DNA from: an uncultured Streptococcus sp.
GTDB lineage: Bacteria > Bacillota > Bacilli > Lactobacillales > Aerococcaceae
DNA: 7,979 nucleotides
Assembly: GCA_916049935.1 (NCBI GenBank)
Contig: CAJZJI010000025.1
Location: 1-7,979 of the forward strand
Direction of reading: 5' to 3'
The position numbers were made by a program, and so were the translations under genes. Below the pieces are notes generated by a model. The model saw only the letters and a program-made list of their open reading frames with translations, searched no databases and had not been told where the DNA came from. Numbering within the stretch: position 1 is the stretch's first letter; each line of letters opens with the position of its first letter. Positions 1 through 6,384 of this stretch are shown here, piece by piece.

Positions 1-152
1 ACTTCGTCGATCAAAACTTAGAACTCTTCGACGATGAAAAAATGCAAATGCTCTTTAGAAATTCTAACAAGGGACGTAAATCCCCACATACCATCATCCG
101 ACAAGAATCAAAGAGTAAATATAAACGTCCGATGAGACCGGGAGAAGACTAG
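1..152 (+). CDS. C-terminal end of an unidentified protein (5' truncated)
   Basis: An open frame enters from the left edge (first full codon at base 3) and ends at a TAG at 150-152, giving 49 visible residues. It begins with an acidic stretch (FVDQNLELFDDEK) and continues into a strongly basic, serine- and lysine-rich tail (RNSNKGRKS, then KSKYKRPMRPGED). Such tails occur on RNA-binding, ribosome-associated and membrane proteins, but no domain is visible and I do not recognise the family. The coding call rests on the open frame, codon use like that of the neighbours, and the hairpin terminator that follows 18 bases after the stop. It is convergent with the yitVW operon. Confidence 0.6.
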   Translation, partial: FVDQNLELFDDEKMQMLFRNSNKGRKSPHTIIRQESKSKYKRPMRPGED

Positions 153-170
153 GCAGAAAGACAGAAGACA

Positions 171-199
171 AGAAAAACCTCACAATGTGAGGTTTTTCT
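171..199 (+). terminator. Rho-independent terminator after the left-edge gene
   Basis: A perfect 13-bp inverted repeat (AGAAAAACCTCAC / GTGAGGTTTTTCT) with a 3-base loop AAT. On the plus strand the stem ends in a TTTTTCT run. Because the arms carry A and T runs on both sides, it could also stop transcription on the minus strand. Confidence 0.85.
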
Positions 200-213
200 G
201 CTTCGTCGTCTTT

Positions 214-282
214 CGCCCGCACAGTTTATTAGACTTTCTTGAATCACGAGTGATGAAAAGAATGTCAATAAACCACTGCGCG
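214..282. repeat. Long imperfect inverted repeat (hairpin) in the convergent gap
   Basis: The arms at 224-247 and 250-273 pair over about 20 of 24 positions: GTTTATT with AATAAAC, GAC with GTC, TTCTT with AAGAA, and ATCAC with GTGAT, with one bulged A and a few mismatches near the tip. Beyond an internal loop the stem continues with CGCA (218-221) against TGCG (277-280). It has no U-tract, so it is not a simple terminator. It may be RNA secondary structure or the remnant of a small palindromic element. No function can be assigned. Confidence 0.5.
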
Positions 283-304
283 ATGTGAGCCCTCCTTACC
301 CCAC

Positions 305-339
305 TGCATCTAAGTCAAAGCACACACCCTTTGAATGCA
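305..339. repeat. Second small hairpin in the convergent gap
   Basis: TCAAAG (315-320) pairs exactly with CTTTGA (329-334) across the 8-base loop CACACACC. Outside it, TGCAT (305-309) pairs with ATGCA (335-339), leaving a one-sided bulge CTAAG. This gives 11 base pairs in all, between the imperfect repeat at 214-282 and the AT palindrome at 346-367. Confidence 0.4.
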
Positions 340-345
340 CCATGA

Positions 346-367
346 AAATTATCATATATGATAATTT
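346..367. promoter_or_regulatory. Perfect 22-bp AT-rich palindrome, possible operator
   Basis: The half-site AAATTATCATA is followed directly by its exact reverse complement TATGATAATTT. The core TTATCATATATGATAA resembles palindromic sites of metal- or stress-responsive repressors in Firmicutes (Fur/DtxR-type sites are AT-rich with ATTATC-like arms), but it matches no consensus I can name exactly. It lies between two convergent genes and so does not sit in front of any recognised gene. It also contains TATGAT, a -10-like hexamer, on both strands. Assignment as an operator is an inference. Confidence 0.3.
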
Positions 368-403
368 CACCATACGTATTTATCTGACAGAATTTATTTT
401 ATT

Positions 404-436
404 GCACAAAAAAATCCCCACATCTGTGGGGATTTT
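404..436 (-). terminator. Terminator of the yitV-yitW operon
   Basis: A perfect 12-bp inverted repeat (AAAATCCCCACA / TGTGGGGATTTT) with the loop TC at 423-424. On the minus strand it starts three bases past the yitW stop codon and ends in a run of seven T. The GC-rich core plus U-tract is a classic intrinsic terminator. Confidence 0.9.
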
Positions 437-439
437 GTC

Positions 440-769
440 TTATCGAATACCTAACGCAATTCTTGCATAGCGTGACATTCTATCTGGACTCCATGCTGGA
501 TACCAAACGAGTTTCACATCAATTGTTTTCACTTCTTCAATCTCTGCTAACGCGCGATGAATCTCATCTGTAATAATATCTGCTAGCGGACATCCCATTG
601 TTGTCAGAGTCATATCCACTTGGCAATGCCCTTCTTCATTCAAATCAACACGATAAATCAACCCAAGATTTACAATATCAATTCCAAGCTCTGGGTCAAT
701 CACTGTCTCCAACGCTTCTAAAATCTTCTCTTGCATTACTTCTGCAGCATTTTTATTTTCTTCTGTCAT
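440..769 (-). CDS. yitW: MIP18-family (DUF59) Fe-S cluster assembly protein, YitW/SufT-like
   Basis: A 109-residue single-domain protein of the MIP18/DUF59 family, whose members help mature or deliver Fe-S clusters in the cytoplasm (SufT, PaaD, eukaryotic CIA2). The family motif DPELGIDIVNLGLIY is at residues 25-39. The conserved cysteine lies in TTMGCPLAD (Cys60), the likely cluster or metal ligand, and the tail carries the typical PAWSPDRMS segment (91-99). Length is normal for the family. The ATG start is preceded by GGAG at good spacing. It begins 11 bases after the upstream hydrolase gene and the two form an operon closed by the terminator at 404-436. In Bacillus subtilis yitV and yitW are also neighbours, which supports the name. 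The exact client proteins are not known from sequence. Confidence 0.9.
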   Translation of the reverse strand: MTEENKNAAEVMQEKILEALETVIDPELGIDIVNLGLIYRVDLNEEGHCQVDMTLTTMGCPLADIITDEIHRALAEIEEVKTIDVKLVWYPAWSPDRMSRYARIALGIR

Positions 770-780
770 CTTCTACTCTC

Positions 781-1542
781 CTATTGAAATACTCTTTGGA
801 AAAAGTCAGCAACATCTTCAAACACTTGATGTGGCACAATATGCCCTTGACCTGGTGTTTCATGCCACTCTACATTTTTCGCATATGGTTCGTCTTTAAT
901 GGTTTCATAAAATTCTTTATTCAATTCATATGGTACTTTATCATCTGTAGTTCCATGCCATAAGTATAACGGACGTCCATTAATTCGTTCCGGATGTTTC
1001 GCTTGCGCCATCGCATCTAAGAAGGCTTTATTCTTTTCAATCTCAGCTTCTAGCGCATCACATTGCTCTTGTGTTGCTCCTGTCATCCAAACCGATGAAA
1101 TTGTCCATTTAGCAAAACGAGCAGGATCCGCATTCCCCATTAAACTCGCTGCTGCTGTGATATCAGGATATTGATTGAACAACGCGTATGTTGAAATACC
1201 ACCCATACTTAAACCAGACACCCCAAACTTCGCTTCATCTAAGAGCCCGCGTTGTCTCATTTCTTCTTTTATAATAGGAAGTTCTTTAATGTTATTAGCT
1301 ACAATTTCCCAGATTTCGCCACCAATCAAGCGCACACCACGGTCTCCGTGTAAGTGTTGGTCTGGTAAAATCGCACGCATTCCACGTTTAGCTAACTCTA
1401 CTCCAATCGTTACGACACGGTCTTTACTGCCTGTCCAGCCATGATAAAACACAACGATGGGAAGCACTTGGTCTTTCAACGATGCATCTACGACTTCAGC
1501 GTACGGGATTCCATTTACTTCACGATAATCAATTTGAATCAT
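781..1542 (-). CDS. yitV: Alpha/beta-hydrolase fold esterase, YitV-like
   Basis: A 253-residue serine hydrolase of the alpha/beta fold, probably cytoplasmic because no signal peptide is visible. The oxyanion-side motif YHGWTGSK is at 33-40. The nucleophile elbow GLSMGG places the catalytic serine at 112. The acid is Asp200 or Asp201 in HGTTDDKVPY, and the base is His234 in GQGHIVPH. A variable cap lies between about 135 and 185. This arrangement and length match the YitV/YjfP branch of predicted carboxylesterases; the natural substrate is unknown. The ATG start has the ribosome site AGAGGAAG. It is the first gene of a two-gene operon with the Fe-S assembly gene downstream, with a sigma-A promoter at 1591-1619. 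Why a hydrolase is coupled to Fe-S assembly is not clear; the pairing is conserved in Bacillus. Confidence 0.87.
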   Translation of the reverse strand: MIQIDYREVNGIPYAEVVDASLKDQVLPIVVFYHGWTGSKDRVVTIGVELAKRGMRAILPDQHLHGDRGVRLIGGEIWEIVANNIKELPIIKEEMRQRGLLDEAKFGVSGLSMGGISTYALFNQYPDITAAASLMGNADPARFAKWTISSVWMTGATQEQCDALEAEIEKNKAFLDAMAQAKHPERINGRPLYLWHGTTDDKVPYELNKEFYETIKDEPYAKNVEWHETPGQGHIVPHQVFEDVADFFQRVFQ

Positions 1543-1590
1543 AACTTCCTCTTTCTTATTTCATCTAAAATATGGTAAACTTATACAGAT

Positions 1591-1619
1591 ATTGTACTTG
1601 ATGGAAACTTTGAAAACAA
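1591..1619 (-). promoter_or_regulatory. Sigma-A-type promoter of yitV-yitW
   Basis: On the minus strand a -35 TTGTTT (1619-1614) and a -10 TACAAT (1596-1591) are separated by exactly 17 bases. The predicted start lies near 1584, leaving a leader of about 40 bases before the yitV ATG. No equally good promoter is visible on the plus strand for the divergent yitU-like gene; TTGAAA at 1610-1615 is only a weak -35 candidate. Confidence 0.6.
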
Positions 1620-1657
1620 GTTTTCGCTTTTAGAAAATCACTTTGAAAGGAGAAAGA

Positions 1658-2476
1658 ATGGAAAAGAAACTCATTGCCATCGACCTTGATGGAACTACAT
1701 TAAACAACAACTCAGAACTGACACAAGAAACAATCGACACCCTTCATGCCGTGAAAAACTTAGGTCATGAAGTAGCTATTGTCACTGGTCGTCCTTACCG
1801 TAATTCAAAACAATATTACGATCAGCTAAATCTTGGTGGCCCAATCGCAAACTTCAACGGTGCCCTTTGCCATATTCCAGGAATGCCTGAATGGGATGGA
1901 AAATACCACATTACTCTCGATTCAGAATTCGTACTCGATTTAGTAGCCTTTAACAAAACACTGCCTGTCGATTACTTAATGGTCGAAGGAACAGAGCTTG
2001 TGTATTCAGATATGGAAGAACTCCCAGAATGTCCATATTATCCAAAAGACCAAAAGCCAATCGTGATTGATAAAAACACAAAACTTAAAGAACAACCAAC
2101 AGCCGTTGCTCTCTTCTCTGATGTTGAGAAACAACCAGAGATTAAATCAAAAATCTTAGACCGCTATGATAACGATATTGAAATCCGTACTTGGGGTGGA
2201 AGTTTCCCATGTCTTGAAGTGATTTCACCAGGCATTCATAAAGCGAAAGCCATTGAACACTTGTCGCGTTACTTTGGAATTAAACAAGAAAATATTCTTG
2301 CCTTTGGTGACGAAAACAACGATTTAGAAATGATTGAATACGCAGGACACGGCGTTGCAATGAAAAATGGAATTGATGAATTAAAAAACATCGCAAATGC
2401 CATCACTCCATTCACAAATGACGAAAATGGATTGGCGAAATATTTACAAGAGTACTTCAACCTAAAAGGCGCATAA
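1658..2476 (+). CDS. yitU: Cof-type HAD-superfamily phosphatase, YitU-like
   Basis: A 272-residue HAD hydrolase of the Cof (class IIB) type. Motif I DLDGT is at 9-13 (Asp9 nucleophile, Asp11 general acid/base), motif II is Thr43 in VTGRP, motif III is Lys195 in SPGIHKAKA, and motif IV GDENND is at 217-222. The C2 cap occupies roughly 85-185. The PYRNSKQYYDQL and NFNGAL segments recall B. subtilis YitU, one of the phosphatases that dephosphorylate the pyrimidine intermediate of riboflavin synthesis and can also act on FMN. HAD enzymes are promiscuous, so the substrate is an inference. The ATG at 1658 is preferred over an in-frame TTG at 1643 because AAAGGAG at 1646-1652 is correctly spaced only for the ATG. 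It is transcribed divergently from yitVW, a neighbourhood shared with Bacillus, and ends at the shared terminator at 2479-2529. Confidence 0.88.
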   Translation: MEKKLIAIDLDGTTLNNNSELTQETIDTLHAVKNLGHEVAIVTGRPYRNSKQYYDQLNLGGPIANFNGALCHIPGMPEWDGKYHITLDSEFVLDLVAFNKTLPVDYLMVEGTELVYSDMEELPECPYYPKDQKPIVIDKNTKLKEQPTAVALFSDVEKQPEIKSKILDRYDNDIEIRTWGGSFPCLEVISPGIHKAKAIEHLSRYFGIKQENILAFGDENNDLEMIEYAGHGVAMKNGIDELKNIANAITPFTNDENGLAKYLQEYFNLKGA

Positions 2477-2478
2477 GA

Positions 2479-2529
2479 AAAAAACGATAAGGTTACAGAC
2501 AGAATCGTCTATATACCTTATCGTTTTTT
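2479..2529. terminator. Bidirectional terminator between yitU and mgtE
   Basis: A perfect 15-bp inverted repeat (AAAAAACGATAAGGT at 2479-2493 / ACCTTATCGTTTTTT at 2515-2529). The 21-base loop itself folds by AGAC (2497-2500) with GTCT (2507-2510). T-runs follow the stem in both directions, so it serves the yitU-like gene on the plus strand and the relQ-mgtE operon on the minus strand. The mgtE stop codon (2530-2528) overlaps the base of the stem. Confidence 0.9.
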
Positions 2530-3895
2530 ATTTTGCTAAATATACCGAAATAAATTGACTCACAATCGTGAAGTAAACCAACACAGATGTTAAGTCGTTA
2601 ACAGTTGTAATAAATGGTCCACTGGCAATGGACGGATCAAAGTTGAATTTCTCCAACGCAAATGGAATACAAGTCCCTGTTAATGCCGCTACGAAAATCG
2701 AAGCAAACATCGCAAATCCAATAATACCACCAAGAACGATGCTACCGTGCCATAGACTCACAATCCCAAATACCATTCCCCCAGAAATCAATCCGATACC
2801 AAAGCCTGTTGCCCCCTCTTGCACGAGTACTTTCCAGAAAGACTGTTCCTCTTCGTGAAGACCAATCTTACGAATCGCAACCGCAAGTGATTGTGTCCCC
2901 GTATTCCCGGCAGTACCAGTAATTAAAGTAATAAAGATGGCAAAGATACTTGCTTGTTGAATAATCGGTTCATAATGTCTAAAGAGGACTGCTGTTACAG
3001 TACCCATGATAAGAAGCGTCACAATCCCCGGTAGACGGTTGACAATCCCTGCCCACACGCCTTGGTGTGCTTCATCAACGTTTACCCCGGCAAGACCTGA
3101 GTAATCGCTCGTCGCTTCTTCTTCGATAACATCCAACGCATCATCGACGGTGATAATCCCAACTAATGTATTCGTATCATCGACTACTGGAATGGCAAGG
3201 AAGTCATAGTCTTTAATCGTTTGAGCTACTTCTTCTTGCGCATCATTGACGTGCACGGTTACGACACGGTCAATCATGATATCTTTGACGAGTTTTTCGT
3301 CTGGTTTCACGATTAGGTCTTTTAGCGTAAGAATCCCTGTTAAATGATTTTCATCGTCAGTGACATATACATAGTAGATTGTTTCAGCGTCTTCGGCGAA
3401 ACGTTTTACCGTTGCCATCGCTGTTTTTAAGGTATCTGATTCACGCACGGCGATAAACTCAGTCGTCATCATCGCCCCTGCTGTTTCGTCTTCATAGTTT
3501 AATAATTGACGGAGTTCACTTGCCGTTTTATGTGGCATCAAGCGTAAATAAGTGCGGACATTTTCTTCCCCTACTTGCTTCAACACGTCTACCGCATTAT
3601 CGGAATACATTTCCGCAAGCATTCGTGAGGCATAAGCTTCGTCCATCTCGCTTAAATACTCTTCAACGTCTTCTACGTCTTCTTCTAGTAGTTCGAACAC
3701 CATTGCCATTTCTTCAGGATTCAGAAATTGGTAGGCTAATTTACGTTCTTCCAGTGTTAAACTTAAATAAATTTGCGCTTGGTCGTACGTATGATTCTCA
3801 AAGAAAATCTCACGGAATTGTTGTTTATCTTCCGTTGCCAAGGTGTGTTGAATTTGCTCTAAAATATCTTCAAATTCATATACGATTTCGCTCAA
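2528..3895 (-). CDS. mgtE: MgtE-family magnesium transporter
   Basis: A 455-residue Mg2+ channel/transporter of the plasma membrane with the full MgtE layout. The acidic helical N domain spans about 20-135, and two CBS domains lie at about 145-205 and 207-262. A connecting helix leads into a membrane part from about 285 to the end, with roughly five helices. The hallmark GNTGTQ is at 330-335. PSIASGPFITTVND (421-434) ends in the pore aspartate Asp434, equivalent to the Mg2+-selecting Asp of Thermus MgtE. The cytosolic domains gate the pore by sensing internal Mg2+. The start is a TTG with GGAG eight bases upstream, and the next methionine is far inside (residue 63). It begins 17 bases after the pseudouridine synthase gene, too close for an M-box riboswitch, so it is probably read as the last gene of the relQ operon. 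Confidence 0.95.
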   Translation of the reverse strand: MSEIVYEFEDILEQIQHTLATEDKQQFREIFFENHTYDQAQIYLSLTLEERKLAYQFLNPEEMAMVFELLEEDVEDVEEYLSEMDEAYASRMLAEMYSDNAVDVLKQVGEENVRTYLRLMPHKTASELRQLLNYEDETAGAMMTTEFIAVRESDTLKTAMATVKRFAEDAETIYYVYVTDDENHLTGILTLKDLIVKPDEKLVKDIMIDRVVTVHVNDAQEEVAQTIKDYDFLAIPVVDDTNTLVGIITVDDALDVIEEEATSDYSGLAGVNVDEAHQGVWAGIVNRLPGIVTLLIMGTVTAVLFRHYEPIIQQASIFAIFITLITGTAGNTGTQSLAVAIRKIGLHEEEQSFWKVLVQEGATGFGIGLISGGMVFGIVSLWHGSIVLGGIIGFAMFASIFVAALTGTCIPFALEKFNFDPSIASGPFITTVNDLTSVLVYFTIVSQFISVYLAK

Positions 3896-3912
3896 TGGTG
3901 ATTCTCCTCTCT

Positions 3913-4806
3913 TTATCGCTTGTGGGCTTTAATCCACTCGTCCATATCTTTGGGCAGTGGCGCCACAACGGTAATTTCTTTTTTCGTCATTGGATGAATA
4001 AACGTAAGCGAGTGACAATGTAAGGCTTGGCGGTCTAAAATCTCGTCTTTCACCCCACCATATAAATCATCTCCCACAAGTGGTGCACCCATCCATGAGA
4101 AATGAACACGAATCTGATGCGTACGCCCAGTGTGTAATAAAATCTCGACAAGGTCCGCTCCATCAAGCGTTTCTTTCTTCCAATATTCTGTTAGCGATGG
4201 TTTCCCATCTTCTGATACACAACGATTAATAATCGACCCTTCATGTCGGCCAATCGGCGCATCAATCATGCCATGTTCTTCGAGTGTAGCTGTGTCATGC
4301 ACAATTGCTAAATACTTCTTCTCAATGGTTTTGTCTCGTAAGGCTTGATCCATCCACGCATGGACAACTCGGTGTTTGGCAAACATCATCACTCCCGTTG
4401 TATCACGGTCAAGACGCGTCACCACATGCGTAATTTGGTCCGCATAACCACGTCTCTTATAGTATCCTTTCACACGATTCGCCATCGAATGGTCTGGATG
4501 CAACTTCGACGGAATCGAAGCCGTTCCAACAGGCTTATTGATAATGAGTAAATAATCATCCTCGTACAAAATATCAATCGGCACTTCACTTGGAATCACG
4601 GTCTCATGTTCTCCAGACGGCGGAATCACCATCGTTAGGACATCTCCTGGCTGAAGCGTCTTTAGGACAATCTCATGACGACCATTTATCAGTAAGTCTC
4701 CATGCGTTTTCACATGGGCAAGAAACGTTCTTGAAATCCCCACTTCTTGTAAGAAGGAACGCATCATCATCGGATACTCGTATGGGTAATTCCACGTTAA
4801 AATCAA
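3913..4806 (-). CDS. rluD: RluA/RluD-family RNA pseudouridine synthase (YjbO-like)
   Basis: A 297-residue pseudouridine synthase of the RluA family, converting specific uridines in rRNA or tRNA to pseudouridine. An S4-like RNA-binding segment lies at about 15-62 (FLQEVGISRTFL, LLINGR, LQPGDVLTMVIP). The catalytic domain starts at ILYEDDYLLIINKPVG (79-94). The catalytic aspartate is Asp133 in TRLDRDTTG, and the C-terminal motifs LLHTGRTHQIRVHF and LVGDDLYGG are present. The position matches B. subtilis yjbO, next to nadK and relQ. The family assignment is firm; the RNA target is not, so the symbol names the family only. The start is a TTG whose last two bases are shared with the upstream nadK stop (TTGA), with GAGGA a few bases before it. 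That indicates translational coupling. Confidence 0.9.
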   Translation of the reverse strand: MILTWNYPYEYPMMMRSFLQEVGISRTFLAHVKTHGDLLINGRHEIVLKTLQPGDVLTMVIPPSGEHETVIPSEVPIDILYEDDYLLIINKPVGTASIPSKLHPDHSMANRVKGYYKRRGYADQITHVVTRLDRDTTGVMMFAKHRVVHAWMDQALRDKTIEKKYLAIVHDTATLEEHGMIDAPIGRHEGSIINRCVSEDGKPSLTEYWKKETLDGADLVEILLHTGRTHQIRVHFSWMGAPLVGDDLYGGVKDEILDRQALHCHSLTFIHPMTKKEITVVAPLPKDMDEWIKAHKR

Positions 4807-5633
4807 CGGACTTCCTCATTTCCGCGGCAGTTCACTTCACGCGAACCGATAAACGCATCTTCCACACGATCCCAGAATGGTGTATGACGATACGCCGCAA
4901 ACGAAATGCGCTCTCCACTAATCTGTAATTGAATTTCTTCAATCTCATTTGCATCATACGTTAAATGGTCAATTGCCATCACCATGCCCTCTTTACTTTC
5001 AGGACGTAGCGTTAAGACATTATCTTTCGCAAAAATCATTGGCGAACTAAGAGTACGATACACACGATTATTAATCGACGCCATTTCTGTCATCTGCATC
5101 ACTTCTGCACGCGGATGCACCACGGCTCCTCCTAGAGATTTGCTTAAACCAGTTGACCCTGTTGGTGTTGCCACACAAAGCCCATCTCCACGGAAGTTTT
5201 CGAATAACTCGCCATTAATATACACTTCGCATAAAAGCGTGCCATTCACTTTACGTAAAGTTGCTTCATTCAAAGCTGCATAGCGAATAACATCTCCGCT
5301 TTTGAACTTCACATTCACATCGAGTAATGGATAGCTCACATGCTCTCCTTTGTCTTGTTTCAATGACTCGATTAATTGGTCCACTTCGAAGTTTCGCCAA
5401 TCTGTGTAAAATCCTAAGTGACCTGTATGAATCGCCACAAAACGGATACGATCTAATTGATTGCGATAATGATGAAAGGCTCCTAAAAGCGTTCCATCTC
5501 CGCCGACCGTAATCACGACATCAGGACTCACATCATCTCGCTCAAAACACCCTTCTTGGCATAAGCGGTCGAAGGCATTCATGACTTCTTTTGTTTTTTC
5601 TGTTTGGTTTCCATATAAACCGACTTTCATCAT
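4803..5633 (-). CDS. nadK: NAD kinase
   Basis: A 276-residue ATP- or polyphosphate-dependent NAD kinase (PpnK), which makes NADP in the cytoplasm. The catalytic GGDGT is at 44-48 with Asp46 as the general base. The NAD-binding LNEATLRK carries Asn122-Glu123, and the glycine-rich GDGLCVATPTGSTG follows at 149-162. Length and motif order match the small Gram-positive enzymes (B. subtilis NadF/YjbN). The ATG at 5633 overlaps the relQ stop as ATGA, with GGAGG five bases upstream. A second ATG follows directly at 5630 and could also be used. The 3' end overlaps the pseudouridine synthase start. It is the second gene of the four-gene operon. Confidence 0.96.
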   Translation of the reverse strand: MMKVGLYGNQTEKTKEVMNAFDRLCQEGCFERDDVSPDVVITVGGDGTLLGAFHHYRNQLDRIRFVAIHTGHLGFYTDWRNFEVDQLIESLKQDKGEHVSYPLLDVNVKFKSGDVIRYAALNEATLRKVNGTLLCEVYINGELFENFRGDGLCVATPTGSTGLSKSLGGAVVHPRAEVMQMTEMASINNRVYRTLSSPMIFAKDNVLTLRPESKEGMVMAIDHLTYDANEIEEIQLQISGERISFAAYRHTPFWDRVEDAFIGSREVNCRGNEEVR

Positions 5634-6304
5634 GAGTCCCTCCGTTTCTTACGTTTACGCTGATTTTCTTTATTAATCGCAAAAATATATTGCGCTTCTT
5701 GAATCTCTTCTCTAATTTGAGACATCTCTTCATCAAGTAAGAACGCCGCTTCTGCAGCACGTTCCAACCGCTCATGAATCGTATCAGGGAATTCCCCTTT
5801 ATATTTATAGTTTAATGAGTGCTCAATCGTTGCCCAGAAATTCATCGCTAGCGTACGAATTTGAATTTCCACAAGGATTTTTTCTTCTCCTTCGATTCGT
5901 TGCACTGGATATTCCAATACAATATGGTATGAACGATAGCCACTCGCTTTTTTATTTTGAATATAGTCACGTTCAATTACAATATCAAAGTCATTCCGCT
6001 GACGAATCAAGCGAACCACTTCATAAATATCATCGACGAACTGACACATAATCCGAAGACCAGCTATATCTTGTACACCTTCAAGGAATTCTTCTCTAGG
6101 AATATTACGAACTTGCATCTTTTCTACAATACTATCTGGAGTCTTCACACGGCCCGTGATAAATTCAATCGGTGCGTGTTTCCCTTCTTGACGATACTGA
6201 CGTCTAATTCCCTTTAATTTAATTTTTAATTCCTCTATTGCTTGATAATACGGAGCTAGAAAGGCTTCCCAGTCTTCTACAAGGGGTGTTTCCCATGTTT
6301 CCAT
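5630..6304 (-). CDS. relQ: Small alarmone synthetase RelQ, (p)ppGpp synthase
   Basis: A 224-residue single-domain (p)ppGpp synthetase that transfers pyrophosphate from ATP to GTP or GDP. It has no hydrolase, TGS or ACT domain, so it is a small alarmone synthetase and not Rel itself. Key signatures are GRVKTPDSIVEK (51-62), QDIAGLRI with the Mg2+ ligand Asp79, the KKASGYRSYH nucleotide-binding stretch (118-127), and VEIQIRT with Glu146 followed by NFWATIEH (155-162). Asp79 and Glu146 correspond to Asp72 and Glu139 of B. subtilis SAS1/YjbM. Family members form tetramers, and RelQ proteins can be activated by pppGpp and inhibited by single-stranded RNA. The tail is strongly basic (KENQRKRKKRRDS). 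The ATG start has AGGTGA upstream. It is first in the operon, and expression presumably follows the extended -10 promoter at 6338-6369. Confidence 0.96.
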   Translation of the reverse strand: METWETPLVEDWEAFLAPYYQAIEELKIKLKGIRRQYRQEGKHAPIEFITGRVKTPDSIVEKMQVRNIPREEFLEGVQDIAGLRIMCQFVDDIYEVVRLIRQRNDFDIVIERDYIQNKKASGYRSYHIVLEYPVQRIEGEEKILVEIQIRTLAMNFWATIEHSLNYKYKGEFPDTIHERLERAAEAAFLLDEEMSQIREEIQEAQYIFAINKENQRKRKKRRDS

Positions 6305-6337
6305 ATTTTCACCTACTTTTTTTCATTTCCGTTCTCT

Positions 6338-6369
6338 ATCATACCATATTTTATGGGGAATCATGACAA
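6338..6369 (-). promoter_or_regulatory. Extended -10 promoter of the relQ operon
   Basis: On the minus strand the sequence TGGTATGAT (6346-6338) is an extended -10 box, a TG one base before TATGAT. The best -35-like hexamer is TTGTCA (6369-6364), but it is 20 bases away. The promoter therefore probably relies on the extended -10. The predicted start is near 6331, giving a leader of about 27 bases before relQ. Confidence 0.6.
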
Positions 6370-6384
6370 ATTAAGGCGATTTTT

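Noticed and set aside
285..470. Plus-strand 61-codon frame in the convergent gap, starting with GTG
   Set aside because: It has no ribosome site, runs through the AT palindrome and the yitW terminator, and enters the 3' end of yitW on the opposite strand. Its sequence has no protein-like pattern.
598..963. Plus-strand 121-codon frame rich in Leu and Phe
   Set aside because: It is antisense to the well-supported yitW and yitV genes and spans their junction; hydrophobic antisense frames of this kind are common artefacts.
1643..1657. Upstream TTG start for the yitU-like gene adding five residues
   Set aside because: The TTG overlaps the ribosome site AAAGGAG itself; the ATG at 1658 has correct spacing and gives the usual family N-terminus.
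3896..3912. M-box riboswitch expected before mgtE
   Set aside because: Only 17 bases separate mgtE from the upstream gene, and they hold just the ribosome site; there is no room for a leader RNA.
3520..4023. Plus-strand 167-codon frame
   Set aside because: It lies opposite mgtE and the start of the pseudouridine synthase 3' end, has no ribosome site and no domain; a shadow of the real genes.
5542..5775. Minus-strand 77-codon frame across the relQ/nadK junction
   Set aside because: It is a shifted frame of the relQ tail and the nadK start. Both genes are intact, so it is not evidence of a frameshift or fusion.
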